A DNA stretch of 64,000 nucleotides from Actinoplanes philippinensis (GCF_900113015.1 NZ_FONV01000008.1:186001-250000); one strand, 5' to 3'; counted from the stretch's first letter, positions 16,169-25,472 are shown. A program made the numbers and translations. Notes: generated by a model from the sequence alone, not told the origin.

Positions 16169-18565
16169 ATGACGACACGTGAGGATCGAAGGCCGTCCCG
16201 CGGCTGGGCCGCGGCCGCCGGTCTACTGCTGGCTGTGACGGGCGCGGTGGTCGTGAACCCCGCGCCCGCGCAGGCCGCGACGGCCATCACCATCAACGGC
16301 GCGTCCGGCGGGCGCACCTTCGACGGCGTCGGCGCCATCAGCGGCGGTGGCGGCAACACCCGCCTGCTCGTCGACTACCCGGAGCCCCAGCGCAGCGACA
16401 TCCTCGACTACCTGTTCAAGCCGGGGTACGGCGCGGCGATGCAGATCATGAAAGTGGAGATCGGCGGCGACACCAACTCGACCTCCGGCGCCGAACCCAG
16501 CCACGAGCACACCCGCGGCCAGGTGAACTGCGACCGCGGCTACGAGTGGTGGATGATGGCGCAGGCGAAGGCCCGTAATCCCAACATCAAGCTGGTCGGA
16601 TTGTCCTGGGGCGCACCGGGCTGGATCGGCAACGGCAACTTCTGGTCCAGCGACTCGATCGACTACCTGATCGCCTGGCTCGGCTGCGCCACCTCCCACG
16701 GGCTGACCATCGACTACCTCGGTGGCTGGAACGAACGCGGCCGGGACCTGAACTGGTACAAGAACCTGCGTTCGGCACTGAACTCACGCGGATACCCGAA
16801 CGTCAAGATCGTGGCCTCCGACGACTTCGGCTGGGGCTCGGCGGACGACGCGCTGCGCGACCCCGCGTTCGGCTCGGCCATCTCGGTGGTCGGCAGCCAC
16901 TACGTCTGCGGCTACCGCAGCTCCCAGACCAGCTGCCCCAGCTCGGCCAACGCGGTGAACTCCGGCAAGACGCTGTGGGCCAGCGAGAACGGCTCGGACG
17001 ACTACAACGGGGGCGCGCCGGCCCTGGCCCGCGGCATCAACCGCGACTACATCGACGGGAAGATGACCGCCTACCTCAACTGGCCGGTCATCGCCGCGAT
17101 CACCCCCAACATCCCCTGGGCCACGACCGGTGTGGCCGTGGCGCCGCAACCGTGGTCCGGCTACTACTCGATCGGCACGAGCACCTGGGTCATGGGCCAC
17201 ACCACCCAGTTCACCGCACCCGGATGGCGCTATCTCGACAGCTCCTCGGGCTACCTGGGCGGCAACCGCAACAACGGCAGCTACGTCTCGCTGCGGTCGC
17301 CGACCGGCAGCGACTACAGCACCGTCATCGAGACGATGGACGCCGGCTCCGCCCAGGACCTTCAGTTCACCGTCACCGGCGGGCTGTCCACCGGGACCGT
17401 GCACGTGTGGTCCACCAACGTCCGGTCGGGAAACCCGGCCGACCAGTTCGTCCGCCGCAGCGACATCACCCCGTCCAACGGAGCGTTCTCGCTGACCGTC
17501 CAGCCGGGCTACGTCTACAGCATCACCACGACCACCGGACAGGGCAAAGGCACCGCGACCAGCCCCGCCCAGGGCGCCCTGGCACTGCCCTACAGCGACG
17601 ACTTCGACGGGTACGCCACCGGGCGCGAGGCGAAATACCTCTCCGACCACCAGGGCTCGTTCGAGGTGGTCCCGTGCGCCGCGGGCCGTACCGGTCAATG
17701 CGTACGCCAGATGTCGGAACAAGCCCCGATCTTCTGGACCTCCGGCCACGCCGAGCCGTTCACCCTGCTCGGCGACGTCAACTGGCGCAACTACACGGTC
17801 TCCTCCGACGTCCTGCTGGAGAAGAGCGGGTACGCCCAGCTCGTCGGCCGGGCCGGCAACTACAACCACGACAACCCGCACAACCTCAACGCCTACTACC
17901 TGCGCGTCGCCGACAACGGCTCCTGGTCGATCCGCAGCAACAACACCAGCGGCAACCAGCGCACCCTGGCCAGCGGCACCACCACCGCCCTGGGCACCGG
18001 CCGCTGGCACAAACTGGCCCTCACCCTCAACGGCAGCACCCTGACCGCCACCCTCGACGGGACCACGCTGGGCAGCGTCGCCGACTCCACCTGGGTCGCC
18101 GGCCAGATCGGGTACGCCACCGGCCAGGGCGTGACCGCCCAGTTCGACAACCTCACCATCACCCCGCTCGGCGGCGGCACCAGCCCGACCGGCACGATCC
18201 GCGGAGCCGGATCGAACCGATGCCTGGACGTCAACGGCCAGAGCCAGGCCGACGGGGCGGTCGTGCAGATCTGGGACTGCAACAACGGCGCCAACCAGAC
18301 CTGGACGGCGACATCGGGCAACCAGCTGACCGTCTACGGCACCAAGTGCCTCGACGCCCCCAGCACCACCACCGGCGCCCGGGTCCGGATCTGGTCCTGC
18401 ACCGGCGCGGCCAACCAGCAGTGGCGGCTCAACGCCGACGGCACCATCACCGGCGTCCAGTCCGGCCTGTGCCTGGACGTAACGGGCGCGGGCACGGCCA
18501 ACGGCACCGCCGTCACCCTGTGGACCTGCAACGGCGGCAGCAACCAGAGATGGATCCGGTCATGA
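16169..18565 (+). CDS. Secreted GH59 galactocerebrosidase-type enzyme with ricin lectin
   Basis: The 798-residue exported protein has a signal peptide (RGWAAAAGLLLAVTGAVVV to AQA). Its catalytic region closely follows animal galactosylceramidase: FDGVGAISGGGGNTRLLV, DYLFKPGYGAAMQIMKVEIG, RGYEWWMMAQAKARNPNIKL and LGGWNERGRDLNWYKNLRSA. Glu in NERG is the expected acid/base and Glu in LWASENGSDDYN the nucleophile. A beta-sandwich domain of concanavalin type follows, then a C-terminal ricin-type beta-trefoil (CBM13) with three QxW repeats. The family removes beta-galactosyl residues; the natural bacterial substrate is unknown, and a plant or fungal galactan or glycolipid is possible. The ATG at 16169 is followed directly by MTTREDRRPSRGW. 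Its stop overlaps the next start as ATGA. Confidence 0.88.
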   Translation: MTTREDRRPSRGWAAAAGLLLAVTGAVVVNPAPAQAATAITINGASGGRTFDGVGAISGGGGNTRLLVDYPEPQRSDILDYLFKPGYGAAMQIMKVEIGGDTNSTSGAEPSHEHTRGQVNCDRGYEWWMMAQAKARNPNIKLVGLSWGAPGWIGNGNFWSSDSIDYLIAWLGCATSHGLTIDYLGGWNERGRDLNWYKNLRSALNSRGYPNVKIVASDDFGWGSADDALRDPAFGSAISVVGSHYVCGYRSSQTSCPSSANAVNSGKTLWASENGSDDYNGGAPALARGINRDYIDGKMTAYLNWPVIAAITPNIPWATTGVAVAPQPWSGYYSIGTSTWVMGHTTQFTAPGWRYLDSSSGYLGGNRNNGSYVSLRSPTGSDYSTVIETMDAGSAQDLQFTVTGGLSTGTVHVWSTNVRSGNPADQFVRRSDITPSNGAFSLTVQPGYVYSITTTTGQGKGTATSPAQGALALPYSDDFDGYATGREAKYLSDHQGSFEVVPCAAGRTGQCVRQMSEQAPIFWTSGHAEPFTLLGDVNWRNYTVSSDVLLEKSGYAQLVGRAGNYNHDNPHNLNAYYLRVADNGSWSIRSNNTSGNQRTLASGTTTALGTGRWHKLALTLNGSTLTATLDGTTLGSVADSTWVAGQIGYATGQGVTAQFDNLTITPLGGGTSPTGTIRGAGSNRCLDVNGQSQADGAVVQIWDCNNGANQTWTATSGNQLTVYGTKCLDAPSTTTGARVRIWSCTGAANQQWRLNADGTITGVQSGLCLDVTGAGTANGTAVTLWTCNGGSNQRWIRS

Positions 18566-21240
18566 CCACATCCCTCGCGAAGTCCCTGCTGGCGGTCACC
18601 GTGGCGGTCGCCGCCACCACCACGGTCACCGCCGTCACCGGACAGCCCGCCGCCGCGGCGGTCCAGGCCACCTACTACGTCGCCCCGGACGGCGACGACA
18701 CCAACGCCGGAACGATCACCGCACCGTTCCGGACCGTGCAACACGCCCGCGACGTCGTCCGTACCGTTAACGCGGCCATGACCGGCGACATCAACGTCTA
18801 TCTCCGCGGCGGCAGCTACCCGGTGAGCAGCACCATCGAGTTCGGGCCGGGCGACTCCGGCACCGGGGGCCACCGCGTGGTCTACGCCGCCTACCCGAAC
18901 GAGACGCCGGTGCTCGACGCCGGCGTCCCGGTGACCGGCTGGACCCAGCACAGCGGCAACATCTGGAAAGCGCCGGTCAACCGCTCCGGCAAACTGCGTG
19001 CCCTGTACGTCAACGACAAACGGGCGTTCATGGCCGCGAAGACGATCAACTCGGCCGGCTGCCAGGGCACCTACACCATCACCGCCGGGCAGGCCGACTG
19101 GGCGTGGGAGTCGGGATCGCAGTGCGCCGGCGCCCGCTACAGCACGTCGGACTTCCCGGCCATCGCCGCCAACCAGGACGACCTCGAGATCGAGACGTCG
19201 ACCACCTGGACCTCGGCCATCGTGGGCGTACGCCAGGTGACCACCGACGGCGGCAACCGGGTCGCGGTGTTCCAGCAGCCCGGCGCGGCGATCGCCCAGG
19301 GCGCGTACAACGGCAACGCGCAGGTCGGCGGCTCCCACAAGGTCATGAACGCGTACGAGTTCCTGGACACCCCGGGGGAGTTCTACTTCGACAAGACCGC
19401 CCGGACGCTCTACTACTACAAGAGCGACGCCGAGAACATGCCGGCCGCGACCGTCGTCGCCCCCGGCAACGTGACCACCGTGCTGCGGGTCGCCGGCACC
19501 TCCACCGGCAACCACGCACGCGGTCTCACCTTCTCCGGCCTGACCGTGCGGCACTCCGACTGGAACCTGACGAACGTGGCCGGTTCCGTCTACAAGCAGG
19601 CGCAACAGGGCAATCTCAGCGCCATCGCGTACGCCAAGCAGAACTTCCACGCCTACTACTACCGCAACGTCGACACCACGCCCGCCATCGTCCAGATCCA
19701 GAACGCCGACGGCATCCTGCTGCAGCGCAACCTGATCCAGCACACCGGCGCCGACGGCATCAGCATGGTCAACGACGTGCAGAACAGTCAGCTGATCGGC
19801 AACCACACCAGCGACATCGCCGGATCGGCCATCTCCATCGGCCACCCCCAGCACGTCTACATCGGCGACGCCGGGTCGAGCAGCCGCGAGAAGTACCCGG
19901 CCTCGGTGGAGGGACTGCCGAAGAACATCGAGATCAAGAACAATTTCCTGTACGACAGCGCGGTGCTGTTCAACGGCCACAGTCCCGTCTCGGCCTACTT
20001 CGCCGACACGCTGACGATCCAGCACAACCGGATCGAGAAGGCGCCGTGGTCCGGCATCACGCTCGGCTGGGGCTGGTGGAACTTCGACGGCTCGTCAGGG
20101 TCGATCGCCCCCAACCGGCCGACCACGACGGCCCGCAACAACACCATCAGCGACAACCACATCATCGACACGGTGCAGCGCCTCAGCGACACGGCGCCCA
20201 TCTACACCCTCGGCAGCCAGCCGGGAACCACCATCACCGGCAACTATCTGCAGGGTGTGCCGTCCGGCCACAAGTACGGCCTCCACCCGGACGAGGGATC
20301 GGCATACCTCACTTTCCGCGACAACGTGCTGAGCGTGGACAAGAACGTCACCTGGATGATCAACTCCGACGACTTCGGCCGCAAGCACGATCTGAGCCTC
20401 ACCAACACGTACGGGCCGATCAACAAGGTCTCCAACAAGAACCTCCCGAACAGCACGGTCCAGGACATCCTGGTCTCCTCCGACTACGTGTGGCCCGCGG
20501 CCGCCTACGGCATCGCCGTGAACTCCGGCCTGGAGGACGCGTTCCGCGACATCGTCCCGCCGGCCCGTCTTTCCCTGCCGAACCACGTCCTGCCGGCCAG
20601 TACCTATGTCGGCAGCGGCACCGCGTCCATCCCGGTCCGCAGCGCCGGTGATCCGAGCCGCAGCATCTGGCTGGCACCGTCGGGCACCACCAGCTTCGCC
20701 GCCGGGCCGACGATGACGACCGCGGGCGGCGCCGCCACCTCGATCGCGGTGCCGTCGTCGCCCGGTGACTACCGGCTCTTCGTCCTGGACGCCGCAGGCA
20801 ACCGGTCGGCCGAGTCCGCGTCGATCGTCCGGCGGCAGGGCGGCGGCAGCCAGCAGAGCGGGCAGATCGTCGGCGGCCAGTCGGGGCGGTGCGTCGACGT
20901 GCCCAACGCCACGACCGCCAACGGCACCCAGGTGCAGTTGTGGGACTGCGACGGCAGCGCGAAGCAGCGGTGGTCCCGCACCACGGGCAAGCAACTGATG
21001 GTGTACGGCAACAAGTGCCTGGACGCCTCCGGAAACGGCACGACCAGCGGCACCGCGGTCATCATCTGGGACTGCCACGGCGCTCTCAACCAGCAGTGGA
21101 ACGTCAACACCGACGGCACCGTCACCAGCGCCCAGTCCGGCCTGTGCCTCGACGCCAACGGTGCGGCCACCGCGAACGGCACCAAGCTGATCCTCTGGAC
21201 GTGCAGCGGCGGCGCCAACCAGCGATGGACCCTGACCTGA
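18562..21240 (+). CDS. Secreted right-handed beta-helix protein with ricin lectin
   Basis: The 892-residue exported protein has a signal peptide (LLAVTVAVAATTTVTAV to AAA). A parallel beta-helix region begins with YYVAPDGDDTNAGTITAPFR, typical of GH141/GH120-like glycosidases and polysaccharide lyases, and has many Asn-rich turns (IEIKNNFLYDSAVL, DTLTIQHNRIEKAPWSG). A C-terminal ricin-type beta-trefoil ends in GGANQRWTLT. Its ATG overlaps the GH59 stop (ATGA), so the two are translationally coupled and both should act outside the cell. The enzyme class is not certain: it is a glycosidase or lyase acting on branched polysaccharide. The lectin domain closely resembles that of the GH59 protein, including the KCLDA and SGLCLD positions. 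Confidence 0.85.
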   Translation: MTTSLAKSLLAVTVAVAATTTVTAVTGQPAAAAVQATYYVAPDGDDTNAGTITAPFRTVQHARDVVRTVNAAMTGDINVYLRGGSYPVSSTIEFGPGDSGTGGHRVVYAAYPNETPVLDAGVPVTGWTQHSGNIWKAPVNRSGKLRALYVNDKRAFMAAKTINSAGCQGTYTITAGQADWAWESGSQCAGARYSTSDFPAIAANQDDLEIETSTTWTSAIVGVRQVTTDGGNRVAVFQQPGAAIAQGAYNGNAQVGGSHKVMNAYEFLDTPGEFYFDKTARTLYYYKSDAENMPAATVVAPGNVTTVLRVAGTSTGNHARGLTFSGLTVRHSDWNLTNVAGSVYKQAQQGNLSAIAYAKQNFHAYYYRNVDTTPAIVQIQNADGILLQRNLIQHTGADGISMVNDVQNSQLIGNHTSDIAGSAISIGHPQHVYIGDAGSSSREKYPASVEGLPKNIEIKNNFLYDSAVLFNGHSPVSAYFADTLTIQHNRIEKAPWSGITLGWGWWNFDGSSGSIAPNRPTTTARNNTISDNHIIDTVQRLSDTAPIYTLGSQPGTTITGNYLQGVPSGHKYGLHPDEGSAYLTFRDNVLSVDKNVTWMINSDDFGRKHDLSLTNTYGPINKVSNKNLPNSTVQDILVSSDYVWPAAAYGIAVNSGLEDAFRDIVPPARLSLPNHVLPASTYVGSGTASIPVRSAGDPSRSIWLAPSGTTSFAAGPTMTTAGGAATSIAVPSSPGDYRLFVLDAAGNRSAESASIVRRQGGGSQQSGQIVGGQSGRCVDVPNATTANGTQVQLWDCDGSAKQRWSRTTGKQLMVYGNKCLDASGNGTTSGTAVIIWDCHGALNQQWNVNTDGTVTSAQSGLCLDANGAATANGTKLILWTCSGGANQRWTLT

Positions 21241-21261
21241 GCCCGCACACTGGGTCAGGTA

Positions 21262-21305
21262 CCCGCCGGGAGCCTACGACCGCGAGGCCGGTGGCTCCCG
21301 GCGGG
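21262..21305. terminator. Bidirectional terminator hairpin
   Basis: A 13-bp perfect stem (CCCGCCGGGAGCC with GGCTCCCGGCGGG) and an 18-base loop lie after the beta-helix gene. They overlap the last codons of the convergent AraC-type gene. Confidence 0.7.
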
Positions 21306-22245
21306 CACGCGTCGCTCCCTGTCGATGCTCACGCGGGGTGATGCCGTAACACCGCTTGAACTCGCGGCTGAAGTGGCTGGCGTCCGCGAACTGCCAGCGT
21401 GCGGCCACGTCCGAGATGCGAGCCGGACCGCCGGACGGTGTCGGCGCGGTGAGTGCCGCACGGGCCTGCGCCAGTCGTCGCGCTCGGACGTAGCCCGTCA
21501 CCGACTGATCCTCCGCCGCGAACGCCCGTTGCAGCGTCCGTACCGAGACGTTCAGTTCCCGGGCGAGGACCTCCGGGGAGAGGTCCGGCCGGGTGAGCCA
21601 TCCGTCCGCCAGCCGGCGCGCGGCGGCAGCGAGGGCGGGGGCGAGACGCGGCTCCACATCGTCCAGACGGCGGTGGATCACCGCCCGCGCCAGTTCGATC
21701 AGTGTGCTGCGGGCGGCCTGCAGACCGGTCGCGCTCAGGTCGTCAGCGTGCGCGAGCACGGTGCTCGCGTGGGCGGTCAGCACCCGCACCTCGGGCAGGC
21801 GGGCCGGGCCGAGCATGGTCACGACGCCGCCGTCGAGAGCCTCGGCGGGCACGGTGAGCAGCTGAGTGCTCGTTGCCGGAGCCGAGGCGAAATGACTCAT
21901 CGGTCCGTGGGACATCAGGAACTGCCCGGCTGCCACGGTGTGCTCGGTCCGCTGCCCGTCACCCACGTGCCACCCGCCGCGGCGCACGATCCAGAGGCGT
22001 ACGAAATCGGTGCTCGCCGCGAAACCCGCGGTCTGGATGACGGTGGTCGAGTCGACGCGGTTGAAGACGACGTCATGAAGGCGGAAGGCGTGCGCCCGGG
22101 CCCGGAAACGGGCCTTCGTCATCTCCTCGAACGAGGGCATGGCGAAGCGGTCGCCCATGCGCTGCCGCCACTCGGCCGCGAACCCGGCGAAGCCACCGCC
22201 GTCACGGGCGTCCCACGACAGGATCTCGGCGGTCGCCCCGGTCAC
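21274..22245 (-). CDS. AraC-family transcriptional regulator
   Basis: The 323-residue protein has an N-terminal AraC-binding-like domain (RLWIVRRGGWHVGDG, then AAGQFLMSHGPMSHF). A C-terminal AraC HTH shows LARELNVSVRTLQRAFAAED and the signature ISDVAARWQFADASHFSREF followed by GITPREHRQG. The layout matches the group of AraC activators with a ligand-binding cupin-like domain. The GTG at 22245 is chosen because GGAGAG lies 5 bases upstream; the longer frame would overlap the divergent SDR gene. It probably controls that SDR gene, from which it is separated by 88 bp. The inducer is unknown. Confidence 0.87.
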   Translation of the reverse strand: MTGATAEILSWDARDGGGFAGFAAEWRQRMGDRFAMPSFEEMTKARFRARAHAFRLHDVVFNRVDSTTVIQTAGFAASTDFVRLWIVRRGGWHVGDGQRTEHTVAAGQFLMSHGPMSHFASAPATSTQLLTVPAEALDGGVVTMLGPARLPEVRVLTAHASTVLAHADDLSATGLQAARSTLIELARAVIHRRLDDVEPRLAPALAAAARRLADGWLTRPDLSPEVLARELNVSVRTLQRAFAAEDQSVTGYVRARRLAQARAALTAPTPSGGPARISDVAARWQFADASHFSREFKRCYGITPREHRQGATRARREPPASRS

Positions 22246-22333
22246 GGTTCTCTCCACATGTCGCGAATGTTCCACCCAGTGTGGCGTGCTGGTACAAGAC
22301 CGCACGCCGAGCCCGTTCGTACGCTGCGAGACG

Positions 22334-23101
22334 ATGAGTACAGCGATGGAAAACCCTGTCACCTGGGCCTTGGTCACCGGATCGTCCAGCGGGATCGGTC
22401 GCGCGACGGCGTTGAAGCTCGCCGAGGACGGCTACGCCCTGGTGGTCTGCGGCCGCGATCCGGCCCGCACGGCGCAGACCCGCGAGCTGATCGAAGCGCG
22501 GGGCGGGCGGGCCGTGGATCTCACCGCGGACCTCAGTGTGCCGGCCACGGTGATGTCACTGGTGGAACAGGTCCGCGCCGTCATCGGCGGTGAACCGCTG
22601 GACGTCCTGGTCAACAACGCGGGCGGCGGCGGCTTCGCCCCGACCGAGGAGACGACCCCGGAGATGTTCGACACCACCTTCAACCTCAATGTGAAGGCGC
22701 CCTATCTGCTCACCGGTGCGTTCGCGCCGGCCATGGCGGCGCGGGGCGGGGGCGCGATCGTCAACGTCGGCAGCCTCAGCAGCACCATGGCGGCCAACGG
22801 CACCAGCGCCTTCCAGGCCGCCAAGGCGGCGTTGCAGATGCTGACGAAATCGTGGACGGCCGAGTACGGGCCGCGCGGCGTGCGGGTCAACTCGGTCGAC
22901 CCCGGCTTCATCCTGACGCGGGTGAACGAGCAGATACGCGACATGTTCACCGGGTACCTCGCGACTGTCCCCGCAGGCCGAGGAGGTTCCGCCGAGGAGG
23001 TGGCCGAGGCGATCCGCTTCCTGGTCTCGCCCCGGGCCTCGTACATCCAGGGCGCCGTCCTGTCCGTCGACGGCGGCAAGACCTCCGTCGTGGCGATGTG
23101 A
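22334..23101 (+). CDS. SDR-family oxidoreductase-like protein lacking the active-site Tyr
   Basis: The 255-residue protein has the short-chain dehydrogenase fold. The NAD(P) motif ALVTGSSSGIGRATALKL lies near residue 12, NNAGGGG near residue 95 and the active-site Ser in VNVGSLSST. The C-terminal PGFILTRVNE and SYIQGAVLSVDGGKTS are typical of the family. The catalytic YxxxK is replaced: the sequence reads SAFQAAKAAL, with a TTC (Phe) codon at the Tyr position. Reductase activity by the usual mechanism is therefore doubtful; the protein may bind nucleotide or catalyse a different step. It is divergent from the AraC regulator. The ATG at 22346 is an alternative start. Confidence 0.87.
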   Translation: MSTAMENPVTWALVTGSSSGIGRATALKLAEDGYALVVCGRDPARTAQTRELIEARGGRAVDLTADLSVPATVMSLVEQVRAVIGGEPLDVLVNNAGGGGFAPTEETTPEMFDTTFNLNVKAPYLLTGAFAPAMAARGGGAIVNVGSLSSTMAANGTSAFQAAKAALQMLTKSWTAEYGPRGVRVNSVDPGFILTRVNEQIRDMFTGYLATVPAGRGGSAEEVAEAIRFLVSPRASYIQGAVLSVDGGKTSVVAM

Positions 23102-23143
23102 CCGGGAGCGGCCCGCAGCCGCGCGCGACGTGGACCGGCCGGA

Positions 23144-24058
23144 TCAGGTGTACGGGGTACGTGCCGGTCCGGTCCGGCGGGTGCGCCACCAGATGACGGC
23201 GGTGATCAGGACGACGGCGGCGGTGGGGACGAGCTGGTAGGGCGTGCCCACTCCGGCCGAGCGGTCCCGTGTCGCGCTGCCGAGGTCGACCCGCAACGCC
23301 GTGGCCAGGACGAAGGTGAACGTGTTGAGCACGGCGTGCAGCATGACCGCGATCTCCAGACCGCCGGTGCGCCAGGTGATGAGGGCCAGCCCGGTCCAGA
23401 GCACGAGATACCAGACGATGATGTACGGGTCCGTCGCGCCGTGCAGAGCCGTGAAGAGCACGCTGGTGACCAGCGTCGCGACCACCAGGCCGGCTCGCGG
23501 GCTGCGGGTCCAGCTCCCGATGACGCGGAAGATCAGGCCGCGTACGCCGTACTCCTCGCCCGCCGACTGCAGGGGGGTGAGCAGCATGGTGATCAGAAAG
23601 ATCGCGATGAGGTCGGACTGCGACCACGGGGACTCCTCGACCGGCCGCAGCGCGCCGAGGGTGTTGACGATCAGCCAGGCCGGGCCGAGGACGAGCAGCG
23701 CTCTGCCGAGCAGGCCGAAGCGGAACCGTGCGGTCACCGAGTGCAGGGACGCCCCGGGCACGCCGTAGAGCCACCGCTGGATGAGCATGCTCCACGGGAT
23801 GAGCAGGGCGAGGGAGAGCATCGTGCTCGCGTGGTACAGCGGTGTGTAGTCGGTGCCGCCCAGGATCGGCGGCACCCGGCCCATCCGGGTGTCGAGGAGT
23901 GCGGCCGCACGGCCGATGACCGTGGGGAAGATGACGAGTCCCGCGGTCAGAAGGACGATCGCGAGGAGGCCGCGGCCGATGCGGCGCTCGTCTCCGGCGA
24001 GCACCCGGTGGTATTCCACGCCGGCGGGCAGGGGCACGCGGTGTCTGGTCGAGGTCAT
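23144..24058 (-). CDS. CPBP-family intramembrane protease-like protein
   Basis: The 304-residue integral membrane protein has about eight hydrophobic segments. It carries the CPBP (Abi/CAAX protease) motif EEYGVRGLIFRVIGS, which fits EExxxR, plus ALHGATDPY and the later HAVLNTF His motif. These are the conserved Glu and His residues of the family. Members act as CAAX prenyl proteases in eukaryotes; in bacteria many are linked to bacteriocin self-immunity or are uncharacterised. AAAGGA lies 7 bases upstream of the ATG at 24058. A coupled start at 24082, overlapping the stop of the preceding gene, is possible. It is the second gene of a two-gene operon. Confidence 0.85.
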   Translation of the reverse strand: MTSTRHRVPLPAGVEYHRVLAGDERRIGRGLLAIVLLTAGLVIFPTVIGRAAALLDTRMGRVPPILGGTDYTPLYHASTMLSLALLIPWSMLIQRWLYGVPGASLHSVTARFRFGLLGRALLVLGPAWLIVNTLGALRPVEESPWSQSDLIAIFLITMLLTPLQSAGEEYGVRGLIFRVIGSWTRSPRAGLVVATLVTSVLFTALHGATDPYIIVWYLVLWTGLALITWRTGGLEIAVMLHAVLNTFTFVLATALRVDLGSATRDRSAGVGTPYQLVPTAAVVLITAVIWWRTRRTGPARTPYT

Positions 24059-24078
24059 GGGGGTTCCTTTCCGGAGGG

Positions 24079-24732
24079 TCATTTGCCGGCCTGGTCGAGG
24101 AGGCCGTATCGCAGGCGCAGGGCCCGCTCGGTGCTGGCCAGGACCGCCGCGACGGCGAGCGTGAAGTTGAGCCAGATCGGCAGGTGGACGGGCGATTCGT
24201 AGGGCCCGATGCGCTCGGCGATCGACGGGATCCGCGCGATCGGCTCGGCGACCTGCAGCACGTTCAGTCCCACGCCGGCGAGCAGGATCAGCACCGAGAG
24301 GAAACCGATCGTGCGGCTCAGGGCCGGATGGTCGCGGTCCATCCGGGCTCGGCGGCCCTCGGCGGTGCGCGGATCGGGGATCAGTCGATGCTCCACGCCG
24401 GCGGTGGTGACATAACGGCAGCGCTTGATACCGAAGGCGCTGACGGCCACCTCGATGGTGCCGCCCTCGATCGGGAACGCCGCCGGCAGCTTCGACTCGG
24501 CCTGGCGCCTGCCGTCGCGATACAGGTGTGCTCGCGCCTTGCCGCTGCCGGTGTCGGCCCGGTACGGAAGGTCGACCGCATACACCGTCTGCCGGCCGTC
24601 CGGGTGGGTCAGCGGCAGGTAGAACAGTGCCCGGAAGGGCAGCTGCCACCAGCGTACGGGCTTCAGCTCCCGCCCGTCCCCGGCCGTGATGCGTCCGGCC
24701 GCCCGCCGTCGCCGCCACTGTTCGATGCTCAT
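24079..24732 (-). CDS. Membrane protein with cytoplasmic N-terminal domain
   Basis: The 217-residue protein starts with a basic region (MSIEQWRRRRAAGRIT). It then has a soluble part with beta-rich character (RALFYLPLTHPDGRQTVYAV, IEGGTIEVAVSAFGIKRC) and ends in two membrane helices (RTIGFLSVLILLAGVGLNVL and LPIWLNFTLAVAAVLAS). I do not recognise the family. It is immediately upstream of the CPBP gene (20 bp or an ATGA overlap). Both are divergent from a TetR regulator across a 21-bp palindrome, so they probably form a TetR-controlled membrane unit. Confidence 0.75.
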   Translation of the reverse strand: MSIEQWRRRRAAGRITAGDGRELKPVRWWQLPFRALFYLPLTHPDGRQTVYAVDLPYRADTGSGKARAHLYRDGRRQAESKLPAAFPIEGGTIEVAVSAFGIKRCRYVTTAGVEHRLIPDPRTAEGRRARMDRDHPALSRTIGFLSVLILLAGVGLNVLQVAEPIARIPSIAERIGPYESPVHLPIWLNFTLAVAAVLASTERALRLRYGLLDQAGK

Positions 24733-24762
24733 TCCTCGCCGCTCCCGACTGCCGCAGCACAT

Positions 24763-24783
24763 GACTAGCACACTGTGTTAGTC
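24763..24783. promoter_or_regulatory. 21-bp palindromic operator
   Basis: GACTAGCACA and TGTGTTAGTC face each other around a single C, with one mismatch. The site lies between the divergent TetR gene and the CPBP operon and is the obvious binding site for the TetR product. A partial GCTAGCAC repeat follows at about 24789. Confidence 0.75.
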
Positions 24784-24830
24784 ACGACGCTAGCACGGCG
24801 TACCAGTAAAGTGGGAGGGGAGGTGACGCG

Positions 24831-25430
24831 GTGACTCAGGACGAAGGGCCCACCGGCTCGCGGGAGAAGATCCTCGCGGCCGCGGCGGCGATGCTCGCCG
24901 AAGACGTGACGGCGAGACTGAGCGTGCGTGCGGTCGCCGCGCGCGCCGGCGTGAGCACCGGCTCGCTGCGATTCCACTTTCCGACCCAGCGGGAGCTCAA
25001 GGACGCCGTGCTGGCCAGGATCTACACCCACGTGTTCCCGGACGACCCGATTCACGACCGGTCACTCGCGCCCCGCGACCGGCTGGTCACCTGCCTGCGC
25101 CAGGTGCTCGCGCCCGCCGGGGTCGGCGAGCAGGCGCGGCAGGCCTGGACCCTGGCCCACCAGAGATACATCGCGTCCGACCCCACGAACGAGGTGCGCA
25201 CCGAATATCTCGCCATCGAACGAGGAGGATGGCAGCGCATCGAGCACTGGCTGTCGGTGCTGGCCGACGAGGGCGCGCTCCCCGCGGAGGATCACGCGCG
25301 CCGGATCAAGTTCCTGCTCACCGTCCTCAACGGGTTGTCGATCGAGCGAGCCCTGCCCGCCGAGGACTCGATCCTGAAGACCGAGACCGAAACCCTCTAC
25401 CTCGCGGTGGACGCCGTCCTCGCCCCATGA
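24831..25430 (+). CDS. TetR-family regulator
   Basis: The 199-residue protein has a TetR N-terminal HTH (REKILAAAAAMLAED, then VRAVAARAGVSTGSLRFHFP) and a helical ligand domain whose C-terminus is TETLYLAVDAVLAP. The GTG start is preceded by GGGAGGGGAGG. It is divergent from the membrane-protein/CPBP operon, with a near-perfect palindrome between them, so it most likely represses that operon and itself. It is not closely related to the TetR pair at 6.9-8.3 kb. The ligand is unknown. Confidence 0.88.
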   Translation: MTQDEGPTGSREKILAAAAAMLAEDVTARLSVRAVAARAGVSTGSLRFHFPTQRELKDAVLARIYTHVFPDDPIHDRSLAPRDRLVTCLRQVLAPAGVGEQARQAWTLAHQRYIASDPTNEVRTEYLAIERGGWQRIEHWLSVLADEGALPAEDHARRIKFLLTVLNGLSIERALPAEDSILKTETETLYLAVDAVLAP

Positions 25431-25472
25431 GCCCGGCCCGGAGTTGTCATACCCCGGTGACAGGATCGAGCG

